DNA from: Pseudisothecium myosuroides
Taxonomy: Eukaryota > Streptophyta > Bryopsida > Hypnales > Lembophyllaceae
Length of the DNA: 64,000 nucleotides
Assembly (NCBI GenBank): GCA_951799445.1
Contig: OX637290.1
Coordinates: 1,986,501-2,050,500 of the forward strand
Direction: 5' to 3'
In this document: one piece after another, positions 1 to 10,143 of the stretch
How positions within the stretch are numbered: position 1 is the first letter of the stretch
Layout of the letters: each line of letters opens with the position of its first letter
The notes under the pieces: generated by a model
Seen by the model: the letters and a program-made list of their open reading frames with translations, nothing else
Database searches by the model: none
Told to the model about the DNA's origin: nothing
Made by a program: the position numbers and the translations under genes

Positions 1-176
1 CTTCGTTTAGTATCTTTGCTGCATTGCAGCTTTGCTTAGGCACGTAGACAGTAACCTGGGCAGGTTTACACTAGAACCCGAATGTAGCCTCTTAGTTTCT
101 GCTCATCATTTGCATGCCAGGAATCGATCAGCTTGGCTGATTTGTCACATTGTGTTGCATCTCTGCATATTTTCAG

Positions 177-3100
177 TGCAATAGGAGGCACTAATGGCAG
201 CCCAAGTGTCGCGGCCAGCCCACCTCGAGGCTGGAACTCTTATGCCGCATTTTCGTGGGTCATTACAGAGGAACAGTTTCTCCAGAATGCTCAAGTGGTT
301 GCTGAAAAGCTTTTACCGTTTGGATACGAGGTAAGGTAGAGGATACTCTCTCCACCACTAAAAGCATTTTAAGCAATATACACGTGTGTTCTTTCATTGA
401 GAGATCACTCAATAGACAACAATGAATTGACCACCTTGACTGAAAGATCCAAACTCTCTTGAATTCGAATTTTCTCACTCAATGTGTGAATTTCTTATGC
501 AAGCGTTTAAAGTAGGAGGTCGTACACCTCTATCGAAGGGACAGAAAACCTCATTTGCAGTCAAAGGTTAGTGGTCATGAACATTTAGCCAAGTCATGCT
601 TACACACAATTAACTTGCTAATTGAAGGCCAACGGAGTCTACCGGAAGTAATGGGTTGCTGTTGTTAACAAGGATCAGGTCATTAACGGGTTTAGGGTTT
701 TAGGGTTTTAGGGTTAGGGTATAGGGTATAGGATGTAAACCACGCGTTTCTAATATGCGGCTCCGAATGGTCCATCATGCATAGGTTTATGCATTAGGAA
801 TTAGGCTACCGGATATGTTTGGACTTACATAATCGGGACGTGAGATATTGGTGATATTTTTGTGCAGTATGTGGTTGTGGACTCCTATGGTACCGGAGAT
901 TGGAGCCCAACGCCTCCTCCAAATTTGGCAGGGATTTCCTTGACGCATATGGACGCCCTCAGCCCGACCCTGAACGGTGGCCGAGCTCTCGTGGTGGGCA
1001 AGGGTTTAAGCCTGTGGCCGACCTGGTGCACAAGATGGGACTCAAATTCGGTATTCATGTGATGCGCGGAATCAATCTCGCGGCAGTCAATAGCAATCTG
1101 CCCATTTATTCTGCTCAGGTATACGCAGCTAGCACATTTATAAAGGATGAGTACCCATGCTTTATTATGGTCAATTTGAGGCTGCTCAAGTTGAATCACT
1201 GCACTTCGTTCTTTCATTTTTCTGAAACACGCATATCATAAGATTGCCTAATGTACATAATCAATGGCTATGCCAGTAACCACGCGCTTCCCCTTCTCTG
1301 CACACTAAACTCACACCAACGATTCATTCAGTTACATTATAAGAAAAGTGGTTCCGTTCTTGTGCACTCTATCTACATATATTATCACTGATTTTAGAAT
1401 TGTAAGAACTTTCGTTGTATGAATGACCAACTTTTAATCTCTAGACAAGTGAGAATATCTAGATGTGCAGCGAACGATGGCTTTTTCTTGTTGAAATTTT
1501 GAACGATCATCACTAAATGTGCATTATTCTTGACCCACTTTTCTTGTGGAAGGTTCAAGGGTTTAACACAATAATTTTGAATTTACTAAGTATGCGATTC
1601 AACATGTGTGCGTGGAGGTGGGGTGGGTGGGGTGGGTGCAAGCAATGGCATGTATACTTTAGAGCTTGCGTAAAATTTGATGGAAGGGATAAAATGTGGT
1701 GGTCTGGGGTGGAGGTGAGCAGGGAAGTCCAGATGAGACGGGGCGAGCATGGACGACACGGGATGTATTTGTGCGTGGAGGAGAGTGTCCCTGGATGCCA
1801 CTGTCTTTCACGACAGTCAACACCAGTAATGCGGGCGGAATATCCTTCCTCCAGTCTCTTTACAACCAGTATGCAGCTTGGGGTGTTGATTTTGGTAAGT
1901 TTTGCATACCATGTCACAAGAGAAATATTCCTAAAGGACTTAGAACCTCAAATTGGGCCTCATGTTTTCGTATCAGTTTGGAGCTGGTCATATACCTGTG
2001 GACTTTCTTTCAGATGTTGATTTCTTTCTAAATTCTGACCAACTGATTCCTCACTGATTCTAGTAATACAAATTTTTGCCTCATTGAAATTTAATTTTTC
2101 GTAGTTTGATCAATCGAATTGGACATGCTCAAACGATGAGTTCTTTCACACTTCGTGGTTAAGTAGAAAAAGCATCAATATTGTGAATTCATAATATTGA
2201 CAGTGTGGATTGAAAAGTGATAAAGTTGAGAAGAAAAGTACGTAGTGAGGAAAAGCGGCAGTGTTGAAAGAAATAGTGTCATTTCAACCTCGTTTCTCCT
2301 CTTATGCTCTGAACCGGTGCTAGTGGTCTCATGCGTAGTGAACGTAATTGAGGCTCTGACATTTTGAAAGTGGTGTTTTGGAGCAGTGAAGCACGATTGC
2401 GTCTTTGGGAGCAGCTTGGTTCTGGATGAAATTGCAGCGGTGTCGGAGGTAACGTCCTGAGGTTATGTGACTTGTCCTAGATTGCAAGTCCCTGACTTCT
2501 GCCGGTATTAAGGACTTAATTTGAGGGTGAAAGATGTGTAGCCATAAATTTTTTGCTTGTGCATTCAGGCTATTGCCAACACCGGGAGGCCGATGGTTTA
2601 CTCTGTTTCTCCAGGAGATGGAGCTACTCCTTTAATGGGACGTGATGTAGCTCAGCTGGTCAATTTGTACCGTGTGACGCCGGACAATTGGGATTACTGG
2701 GGCTCCATGCGACCCCACTTCGATATTGCGAGGTTTGCCCTTGAACTGTGTTTTTCATGCTTTTGCTAAAGCTGGCTTGTTAGTTGTAGCATCCGGTAAG
2801 GAACCAAGGCGTCCTTTCTGGGAGCACGTACTTGTTCGTACCCAAACCTGTAAGCGATTGATTGCAAAATCAAACAACAGGATGGATCTTGGAAAGAGAC
2901 TATGATAATATACGGTGTGATATTCTTGTGTTATTTAGCGAAAAGATTACAGTATCTCAAATGTGTAAGGATCCTTCAGGGGTTAAACTATCATTATTTT
3001 GGTGCACGCTTGGATTCACAGAATATCTCGGAGCTAGGATCAAGATATCCTGATTGATAGCTTCTTGTGCAATTCCAGGGATTTTGTGAGTGCTGGGAAT

Positions 3101-3179
3101 ACAGGGATTATCCAGCGTGAAGGTGGAAGGTCATGGCCCGACCTTGATCTGTTTCCGTTTGGCCTGCTCACGCTTCCTG
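177..3179 (+). CDS. GH27 alpha-galactosidase-like gene, 5' part (exons upstream of the PLE)
   Basis: Secreted-type glycoside hydrolase of family 27, closest in remembered pattern to the plant alpha-galactosidase / beta-L-arabinopyranosidase group, which trims terminal sugars from cell-wall glycans. Exons read from GT-AG sites and phase: 177-330 (PPRGWNSYAAFSW), 868-1118 (RPQPDPERWPSSRGG, MGLKFGIHVMRGI), 1723-1894 (SLYNQYAAWGVDF), 2387-2448 (VKHDCVFG, which carries the family's catalytic nucleophile Asp), 2569-2732 (PMVYSVSPGDG, NWDYWGSM) and 3079-3179 (SWPDLDLFPFGLLT). Exon 177-330 begins in mid-codon, so the start and signal peptide lie off the left edge. Junction phases agree through exon 3079-3179 except inside exon 868-1118. 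There the Tyr codon expected after YVVVD has only two bases (883-884), which shifts the frame. Either the gene is broken or a base was lost in sequencing or assembly. Family assignment is confident; exact substrate is not. Confidence 0.88.
688..732 (+). repeat. Degenerate telomere-like array in GH27 intron
   Basis: About six short units around TTTAGGG, with variants TTTTAGGG, TTAGGG and TATAGGG, lie in the intron between exons 177-330 and 868-1118. TTTAGGG is the usual plant telomere repeat. The tract is short and impure, so it is either an interstitial telomeric remnant or a chance simple repeat. Confidence 0.6.
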
Positions 3180-3226
3180 GTGAGAGATCGACAATCTACT
3201 CTTAATGCAACGTAAGAGACAATGTG

Positions 3227-3231
<5 letters not shown>

Positions 3232-3280
<49 letters not shown>
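3232..3280 (+). repeat. (GA)n microsatellite at the 3' end of the PLE
   Basis: About 24 uninterrupted GA units (TC on the PLE's coding strand) abut the outer end of the left direct repeat. The equivalent edge of the right repeat, at 8892, has only five GA units. The long tract is therefore either expanded element sequence or a pre-existing microsatellite that served as the insertion site. Confidence 0.9.
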
Positions 3281-3284
<4 letters not shown>

Positions 3285-4401
3285 CATGACACCCCATTGC
3301 GGGCAGATTCCTACAGTTCCCCAATTTTTCTAAGACAATTAAGCATCCCATAATATCGTAAGGCTAAGGCATCAGTGCAACCTGATGTTTGCCATGAAAC
3401 AGATTGTAATGACAGTGTGATAAAAACACATACCCCACTGGGAGGGAGGGTGGGTACAGCATGAATCAGTGAAAGCATGACCTTAGAAGAATCATGATAG
3501 ACACAAATAACCGTGAGATACCAGTATTTCAAGAAAAGTGTACAGTGTAAAGCTTAGGAGTTTTTGACTGCTGGAGTTTGCTCCTAAACAAGTAATATTA
3601 CACAAACCAATCGGACCAAAAAAATAAAAATTTTAAGCAGGAGTACACACAAGTTCTGGCCAGAGAAAGGCCAGAGTTACTGTCACGAAAATAACAAGCT
3701 GCAACCTTAGCCTTCTATCTGTTCAAAAACATAGCAAAGCTTAAGGAATAGAGGTGTCGAAAAAATAGTAATCTTGTCGTCCGTATCTGCCAAAAAATAG
3801 AGGGAATGCTCCTCACCTACGCCCATGCAAAACAACAAACATGAAGTGTGTTAGATTACGTGCGTGAGGTGTCTTCAGAGCATATCCAAGTTGTTATCCT
3901 TGTCACTGTTTTTAAGCAGAAAAGTAACGCAAGATGAGCATGATCCTAACATAAGGAACGTCACAAACAAGCACAAGAATTTTTTCTACTCTCTTTTGTG
4001 TAAAAACCTGTTCCTTAGCGTTGTCCAGAGGAATCGCTCGAGGTTGTGAGGTTGCCATTGCTTTACGATCAGATTTCCACAACCACTGTTCCACAAGTAA
4101 ACGACAAGGTAGCAACGTGAACAGCAAAGTTCTGCCACAAGCAGTATCAACAGCAAAGCTCCTCCACAAGATGTCAGCAAAAAAGAATGTGCTGACGTTC
4201 ATTCTTGGAATTAATCAGATCACCGATTAACCATGGGTGGCCGTCTGATGCAGTCAAAGCTGGTCGTTCTTCCATCTGTCCCTCATGAATGAGCAGGAAG
4301 GTAATGTAATAATGTGAACTTGGAGTGGTGTTAATGGCCATGAAATGCCATGTGTGTGTTTTTAGGTGGAAGCACATAGTGTACTGGTCCAAGCACCTTG
4401 T
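3271..4401 (-). repeat. PLE terminal direct repeat, downstream copy
   Basis: 1131-bp repeat, matching 8892-10022. The match starts inside the GA tract and ends at CACCTTGT, after which the two sequences diverge. It holds no convincing protein-coding ORF; the short frames in it are all under 100 codons and occur identically in both copies. It should contain the element's termination signals. Confidence 0.92.
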
Positions 4402-4856
4402 ACCCAGGGCCATTAAGATAGTTACAGCCTTCAATGACCTGTCCGTTAGTTTCTGGCAATTTATTGTATCTTGCATCCAGAAATATGCTCTGATGCGTAT
4501 CACAACTTGGGATGGTTCCATACGTGTTTAATAATAGAAGCACAAAATAACGACTTTATTATTATAGTCCAAAAGAATTCTTTTGGAGAGAGAGAGAGGG
4601 AGAGAGAGAGAGGCCCGCCTACCACCCCTGGCAGCAACGCTCTGTAATAAAAAGAATGAGACCTGGTATATCGTCACTCTCTGAACAGAGGTGCGTACCA
4701 GGCTCATGCTTACATAGTGTTAATTTACATAATGTGAATAACTCTCTCCAATGACAAATTGAAACACGACTAACTCTCTATAAACAGCAAGTGTGAACGA
4801 TAGTACCAGTGTCATAATAATGAATTTGGTATACCATAAACTCTTGGTCTATAGTC

Positions 4857-6989
4857 TCATTGGTTGAGAAGTTGTATAATTGTATGAATGTTAACTCTGG
4901 AAGCAGGGAAGTCGCCAGCAGTTAACCATTCAGTAACTTTTTTCTGAAGTCGAGACATTTGGAAACCATTGCTTCCGAGTGCCTGTATTATTAACTGGAT
5001 CTCGTATACCGCTGCATTGGTATCATTAGATATGTATAAGATCGGCATCACTTGTGAGATGATGATGTTATAAGACTGTCGAACAGGCCTATTAGAGTGA
5101 AATTTGATAAACTGTGTGTACTTAAAGGGGAGATTCCGCCTCTTGTCAAATTTCCTCATAATGAAGTTTTGTGGTTGATCTGGAGTCAAATCAAATTGGA
5201 CATTCATAAAATGGGCAGAGATGCCCCGTGTAATGTCATTGGACGCATATGAGCTTACTTCAGTTTTGATTTCAAGTATATCCAATGGATAAATCCAGAA
5301 TGGATTGTCTGGAGTTCGTGGTTGTTGAGGTGAAAGAAAATCTAGGGGATTGCCTACATTCAGCCAACAAATATCGTCAATATACCGAAAGGCATATTGG
5401 AATTTTTTCAGCAGATCCAGCCGACCCAGGGAGGCCAGTCGTTGTATGAAGCGTACCTCGTATGTCATAAGATAAACATTGCACCATAATGGCGAGCATG
5501 AGAATCCCATCGGAATTCCACGAGTTTGTCTCCATACTCTGTCTCCAAGGGATATGAAACAGTTGTTTATTAACCACGTATGCAAAGCCAGTAACCGATT
5601 CTGCTCCATGAGAATCCATCCCTCTGAAAAAGGTCGTGAGGTACCCCATCTGGCTGTAGTGGGAGTACCATCCTGGGAAATTTTAACCCAAAGTTTAGTC
5701 TCGGTTTTTGGATGTAGTAGTGATGCCTCTTGGAAGCCCGTGCGAAGCATGAAACGCAACGCATCAGGTAGGTTGTCTTGCCCAGTGATTGGAATGGACT
5801 CATAGCACTTCGTAACGTCTGCAACGTAGATATCGTGCAACTGATCGGGTAGATTCATGGTGACGTTCAAGACCGAGTCAACAATCCAGAAAGATGAAGT
5901 ATGTGTTCCAAGAAAACGAAGATAACCGTTATCTTTCTTTCTGGCCCAGGCTTTAAAGGAGTCAAGGACCACCATTGTAGTGACTGTGAGTAGTGTAGCA
6001 ATATTACTATACACTGTGTGGAAGGCATTAGTTAACCAACGATAAGTATGCTTATGTTGTTTGTATGTTGCCATCAAAAATGGTAGAGAATTAAATAGCG
6101 GGGGAAATTCCGGTAGTAATTCAAGCAGTTCATGCTTAACCTGATCAAAAATCACTGTGGGGAGTGTCCATCTGGTGTTTGTCATGCATGGAGTAAAATC
6201 CAGTCCCATGAGCCTTTGGAACGCTTGAAGTCGGATATGCCGTATACATACAAAACAAGCATTGTTGGTTGCTTTATCAAGCCCAGAGATGTACAAGCGA
6301 GATAATAACCATTGCATCTCATTTCTTATTGTTGGTATGCTAAAGAGATCAGGGCCTGATTCTTTGAAGCCATATTTGTTAGTGCGTGCAGCAATACGTA
6401 GTTTGTCCAAGCATAGATTTCGCAGGAAGCTCAAAGCAATTACCAAATCCAGGTGGAATTCCTGAAGATTCAACATAGCGTAGAGCCTGGTGAATGCATC
6501 TGCCGTCACATCCAAAGCCTCACGAAAGTCCGTGGGTCGTAAGGGAATGTGGTTCATGCCTTGCATGAAAGCAGCACGTAGGCGAGGGTTTTGAATAATG
6601 TGCAGGTCCATTGATCGAACATGGTGGCTTGGTTTACAAAAGTCAGAGCTTTCATTGACAGTTAAAGCATCCAAGAAGGGACGGAGACGAGAAGCAGAAG
6701 AGCAATCACATGACGCATTGGAGTCAAGTAAATCAAAAAATGTGAAGTGTTTGAAAACCGCAGAGGGTTTATAAACTTTAGTAGCAAGGTTATGATCGTA
6801 AGACCATGAAAAGGCTATAAGCTCAAGAGATGCATGTTCTGATAATCCAAAATAACAAAAAACTTCACTGAAAATTTGGCGTAGATCGAGCCACTCTAGC
6901 GCCCTGCTGCAGTAGAAGATATGTAAATATCGTACGCCATGTTTTTCCGAAACCCGTCGAAGCTTGAGCCTCCCGTATGAATCCTTCAC
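4857..6989 (-). CDS. Penelope-like reverse transcriptase, no GIY-YIG domain
   Basis: 710-aa protein that would copy the element RNA into DNA. The long N-terminal region (about 1-235) has no recognised domain. PLE-type RT motifs follow in order: DKATNNACFVC (about 238-248), LPFLMATYKQHK (about 302-313, with the KxHK signature of this group), DVTKCYESIP (391-400, first catalytic Asp), GIPMGFSCSP (491-500), YIDD (536-539, catalytic Asp pair), then HSNRPVRQSYN (about 631-641), matching the conserved thumb-region motif of PLEs. It ends about 70 residues later, with no room for the GIY-YIG nuclease of canonical Penelope elements. The frame is intact and all catalytic Asp residues are present, so the enzyme may be active. 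The ATG lies 44 bp past the ORF1 stop, which suggests a dicistronic message. Confidence 0.85.
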   Translation of the reverse strand: MKDSYGRLKLRRVSEKHGVRYLHIFYCSRALEWLDLRQIFSEVFCYFGLSEHASLELIAFSWSYDHNLATKVYKPSAVFKHFTFFDLLDSNASCDCSSASRLRPFLDALTVNESSDFCKPSHHVRSMDLHIIQNPRLRAAFMQGMNHIPLRPTDFREALDVTADAFTRLYAMLNLQEFHLDLVIALSFLRNLCLDKLRIAARTNKYGFKESGPDLFSIPTIRNEMQWLLSRLYISGLDKATNNACFVCIRHIRLQAFQRLMGLDFTPCMTNTRWTLPTVIFDQVKHELLELLPEFPPLFNSLPFLMATYKQHKHTYRWLTNAFHTVYSNIATLLTVTTMVVLDSFKAWARKKDNGYLRFLGTHTSSFWIVDSVLNVTMNLPDQLHDIYVADVTKCYESIPITGQDNLPDALRFMLRTGFQEASLLHPKTETKLWVKISQDGTPTTARWGTSRPFSEGWILMEQNRLLALHTWLINNCFISLGDRVWRQTRGIPMGFSCSPLWCNVYLMTYEVRFIQRLASLGRLDLLKKFQYAFRYIDDICWLNVGNPLDFLSPQQPRTPDNPFWIYPLDILEIKTEVSSYASNDITRGISAHFMNVQFDLTPDQPQNFIMRKFDKRRNLPFKYTQFIKFHSNRPVRQSYNIIISQVMPILYISNDTNAAVYEIQLIIQALGSNGFQMSRLQKKVTEWLTAGDFPASRVNIHTIIQLLNQ

Positions 6990-7033
6990 GAGGATTCTAT
7001 TGGCTTGACCTGCACATAAGAGTAATCATATCT

Positions 7034-8665
7034 TCACTGGTCAAATTCTTCCCAATTAAGGGATCTACCCCTCAAAGTAAGTCGTTCAGAGCGAGGAGCT
7101 ATACGACTGGAAGCTGTCTCATAACGCAGCGGAGATGGAGATCTGGTAGTTGAGATCGAGTAGCTGGGAGAAGGAGCATGGGAACGTGAGTATGCTGGAT
7201 CGGGTGACTGCGCTGTAATAGCCTGGCGAAAAGCTGGCGAATTGCGGTTCGAAGCGCTCAGGAAGACAAAAGCTTCATTAGCTCCGGAGCTGTTACCACT
7301 GCGAACAGGTGGTGTGTGCGAGACTGAATGAAGAGGTGGTTGTTCGCGGTTGGTTGGGCGATATTTGTGGTTGTAACCACCACGACCACCCCGGGCTCCT
7401 CTTTGACTACCTCTTCCTCGGGAATCACGAGAAGGGACAGTTGTCATGGGCGGACCAGGGCTAACGTTACAATTGATCAACCCGCGTGGACGTTTTCCAT
7501 TAGCATTGGGACTAGGGGTACCAGGATTAGAAACAGTGAAAGCAGCAGGCTTAAGAAGCCGTTCGATTTTTCTAATCCCAAGACCATCTGTGTGATGTGC
7601 AAGCAAACGGGAGTTTGGATCCTTCACTAATTCCAAAGCTGCCTCAACCATAAGGTCCCGAGCATAATTAAACGCGACTTGGTGACGTACAGCCACCCTA
7701 GCAGCCTCCGAGATCCACGTCAGAAAAGCCACAAATTTCGCAGATAACGTCGGGAAGTCCGAGTCTGGAAAGAAGATACCCAAGTTATTGATCATGAACC
7801 AAGTGGCATGGTCAAACCACATCACGTCCCCGCGACATCCTGATCTGTTGTCTTTTGGGCACAAACATCGCAGGTAGGGACGTTGCACGTTCCATAAAGC
7901 GGACGTGAACTTATCCCCTCTACCGTAACCAGTTAAGATATCTTGCTTGGTATGAATTTTCAGCTCCCTATTGTAGCACTTCTGGTGGTCATAGAGCACC
8001 AGTGGGAAGCTTTGTGGTATATCCTGTGCTTCCTTTAGCAGGCACGTATTGTGCACTACATTGGATTTCAGCATTTCAATCTCATTTGTACCAAGATTCG
8101 CCCATGTTTTCCACATGTTGATCGAGATCGGTGCCAGTAGGTTGATGTTAGGGAGTTTCCAACAACGGTGCAACTTTAAAGCCACCTCGTACTCCACTAC
8201 TCTCGCTGGTGTGAAGGGCACAACTGGTCCCTTGCCTGATGACATAAGTGAAGCATGATCGATCTCCTCCTGTGAGTTGTGGATTGATGAAGTAAAATCC
8301 TCCAAGGCCGCCTTTTGCGCTTCCGGGATGATTATCCCGCCAAGCAAAGGGTGCGGTGCTGGGGTCGCAGTGTCAGACAAGTTTGTGGCGTTGGATGATG
8401 ATTCATGAGGGTTGGCTCTTCTCAGTGCCGTATCGACCAGTTTGGTGTTCTGGTTAGCAAGTTCCAGTTCTTCAGATTCGAAGTCAAGGATAGCAGCCAG
8501 ATCCGCTTGAGCAAGCTTGAGTTGTTCCAGAGCTTTATCTACGTCCTTCTTAATTGCCAGTGCAAGTATCAAGGTCCATTGAGAGAGGTCGAGAGTAGTG
8601 AGCAGCATGGGGGCGTGTTCACCTTCATCGTCGACGTCCAGCATGGCAGCACGATCATGCTCCAC
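7034..8665 (-). CDS. PLE ORF1: coiled-coil / RGG-box protein, putative nucleic-acid-binding
   Basis: 543-aa protein with no family I recognise. An acidic, helical N-terminus (about 35-85) rich in Leu, Glu and Ala is likely to form a coiled coil. A middle region (about 155-370) carries a small Cys cluster, CLCPKDNRSGC (267-277), and aromatic-rich segments, and looks globular. An RGG-type basic stretch (about 413-430: RGRGSQRGARGGRGG) is followed by a low-complexity Ser/Pro/Arg tail (about 450-525). By position and make-up it resembles a Gag or ORF1 chaperone that would package element RNA; this role is inference. The frame is intact and just upstream of the RT. Most described PLEs have a single RT ORF, so a large separate ORF1 is unusual. 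Confidence 0.75.
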   Translation of the reverse strand: MEHDRAAMLDVDDEGEHAPMLLTTLDLSQWTLILALAIKKDVDKALEQLKLAQADLAAILDFESEELELANQNTKLVDTALRRANPHESSSNATNLSDTATPAPHPLLGGIIIPEAQKAALEDFTSSIHNSQEEIDHASLMSSGKGPVVPFTPARVVEYEVALKLHRCWKLPNINLLAPISINMWKTWANLGTNEIEMLKSNVVHNTCLLKEAQDIPQSFPLVLYDHQKCYNRELKIHTKQDILTGYGRGDKFTSALWNVQRPYLRCLCPKDNRSGCRGDVMWFDHATWFMINNLGIFFPDSDFPTLSAKFVAFLTWISEAARVAVRHQVAFNYARDLMVEAALELVKDPNSRLLAHHTDGLGIRKIERLLKPAAFTVSNPGTPSPNANGKRPRGLINCNVSPGPPMTTVPSRDSRGRGSQRGARGGRGGYNHKYRPTNREQPPLHSVSHTPPVRSGNSSGANEAFVFLSASNRNSPAFRQAITAQSPDPAYSRSHAPSPSYSISTTRSPSPLRYETASSRIAPRSERLTLRGRSLNWEEFDQ

Positions 8666-8891
8666 AATGTATTCGTGAATACGGGGGGTACTGATAGCAG
8701 CCAGGGTCGCTTGTACCGCCGGTGCAGGAGCAGGGAGGGGATCTCCATAGCCAAGATTGATCAGGTCCGATGCCCATTGAGGTTGTTCAGTATGGGACTT
8801 GTTCTGAGTGGACGGTTGTGCCTATCAGTAAGAAAAAAACGAAACTGTGAGAATCCAGTAGAGGCTCACCACCTCCACGTGAATAAATAGC

Positions 8892-10022
8892 AGAGAGAGA
8901 GTAGACATGACACCCCATTGCGGGCAGATTCCTACAGTTCCCCAATTTTTCTAAGACAATTAAGCATCCCATAATATCGTAAGGCTAAGGCATCAGTGCA
9001 ACCTGATGTTTGCCATGAAACAGATTGTAATGACAGTGTGATAAAAACACATACCCCACTGGGAGGGAGGGTGGGTACAGCATGAATCAGTGAAAGCATG
9101 ACCTTAGAAGAATCATGATAGACACAAATAACCGTGAGATACCAGTATTTCAAGAAAAGTGTACAGTGTAAAGCTTAGGAGTTTTTGACTGCTGGAGTTT
9201 GCTCCTAAACAAGTAATATTACACAAACCAATCGGACCAAAAAAATAAAAATTTTAAGCAGGAGTACACACAAGTTCTGGCCAGAGAAAGGCCAGAGTTA
9301 CTGTCACGAAAATAACAAGCTGCAACCTTAGCCTTCTATCTGTTCAAAAACATAGCAAAGCTTAAGGAATAGAGGTGTCGAAAAAATAGTAATCTTGTCG
9401 TCCGTATCTGCCAAAAAATAGAGGGAATGCTCCTCACCTACGCCCATGCAAAACAACAAACATGAAGTGTGTTAGATTACGTGCGTGAGGTGTCTTCAGA
9501 GCATATCCAAGTTGTTATCCTTGTCACTGTTTTTAAGCAGAAAAGTAACGCAAGATGAGCATGATCCTAACATAAGGAACGTCACAAACAAGCACAAGAA
9601 TTTTTTCTACTCTCTTTTGTGTAAAAACCTGTTCCTTAGCGTTGTCCAGAGGAATCGCTCGAGGTTGTGAGGTTGCCATTGCTTTACGATCAGATTTCCA
9701 CAACCACTGTTCCACAAGTAAACGACAAGGTAGCAACGTGAACAGCAAAGTTCTGCCACAAGCAGTATCAACAGCAAAGCTCCTCCACAAGATGTCAGCA
9801 AAAAAGAATGTGCTGACGTTCATTCTTGGAATTAATCAGATCACCGATTAACCATGGGTGGCCGTCTGATGCAGTCAAAGCTGGTCGTTCTTCCATCTGT
9901 CCCTCATGAATGAGCAGGAAGGTAATGTAATAATGTGAACTTGGAGTGGTGTTAATGGCCATGAAATGCCATGTGTGTGTTTTTAGGTGGAAGCACATAG
10001 TGTACTGGTCCAAGCACCTTGT
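8892..10022 (-). repeat. PLE terminal direct repeat, upstream copy
   Basis: Second 1131-bp repeat, upstream of ORF1 on the coding strand; it probably holds the promoter. It appears identical to 3271-4401. Between it and ORF1, about 225 bp of unique leader (8666-8891) is shared with neither repeat. Confidence 0.92.
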
Positions 10023-10143
10023 CTATTCTAATCAATTTAACGAATGATGAAGACCGAGTGTTTCATGTATAGTTGTGAAATACTAGCTGCTTACAAGGAG
10101 AATTAATGCAAAGATCAAGCCTATTTTTGTAATTTACTTTCAG

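Larger units (their letters stand above)
3271..10022 (-). mobile_element. Penelope-like retroelement without endonuclease, flanked by 1131-bp direct repeats
   Basis: 6752-bp element in a GH27 intron, antisense to the host gene. On the - strand the order is repeat (10022-8892), leader, ORF1 (8665-7034), RT ORF (6989-4857), non-coding tail with a second GA-rich tract near 4585-4611, and repeat (4401-3271). The repeats lie at a constant 5621-bp offset and look identical along their length, so the insertion is young. PLEs typically carry such direct repeats ('pseudo-LTRs'), and the RT motifs support that assignment. I find no short TSD: the left flank is a GA tract and the right flank is unrelated intron sequence. 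Confidence 0.8.

Noticed and set aside
1517..2020. 167-codon + frame and opposing - frames around GH27 exon 1723-1894
   Set aside because: They run through splice sites and a G-rich intron segment; the exon frame with family similarity is the one starting at 1723.
3271..4401. Hammerhead ribozyme in the PLE direct repeats, as reported for other PLEs
   Set aside because: CTGATG- and CTGAAGA-like words occur, but the paired GAAA core and stems could not be found on either strand.
8405..8890. 161-codon + strand frame
   Set aside because: It overlaps the - strand ORF1 of the PLE and has no motif; a shadow of real coding sequence.
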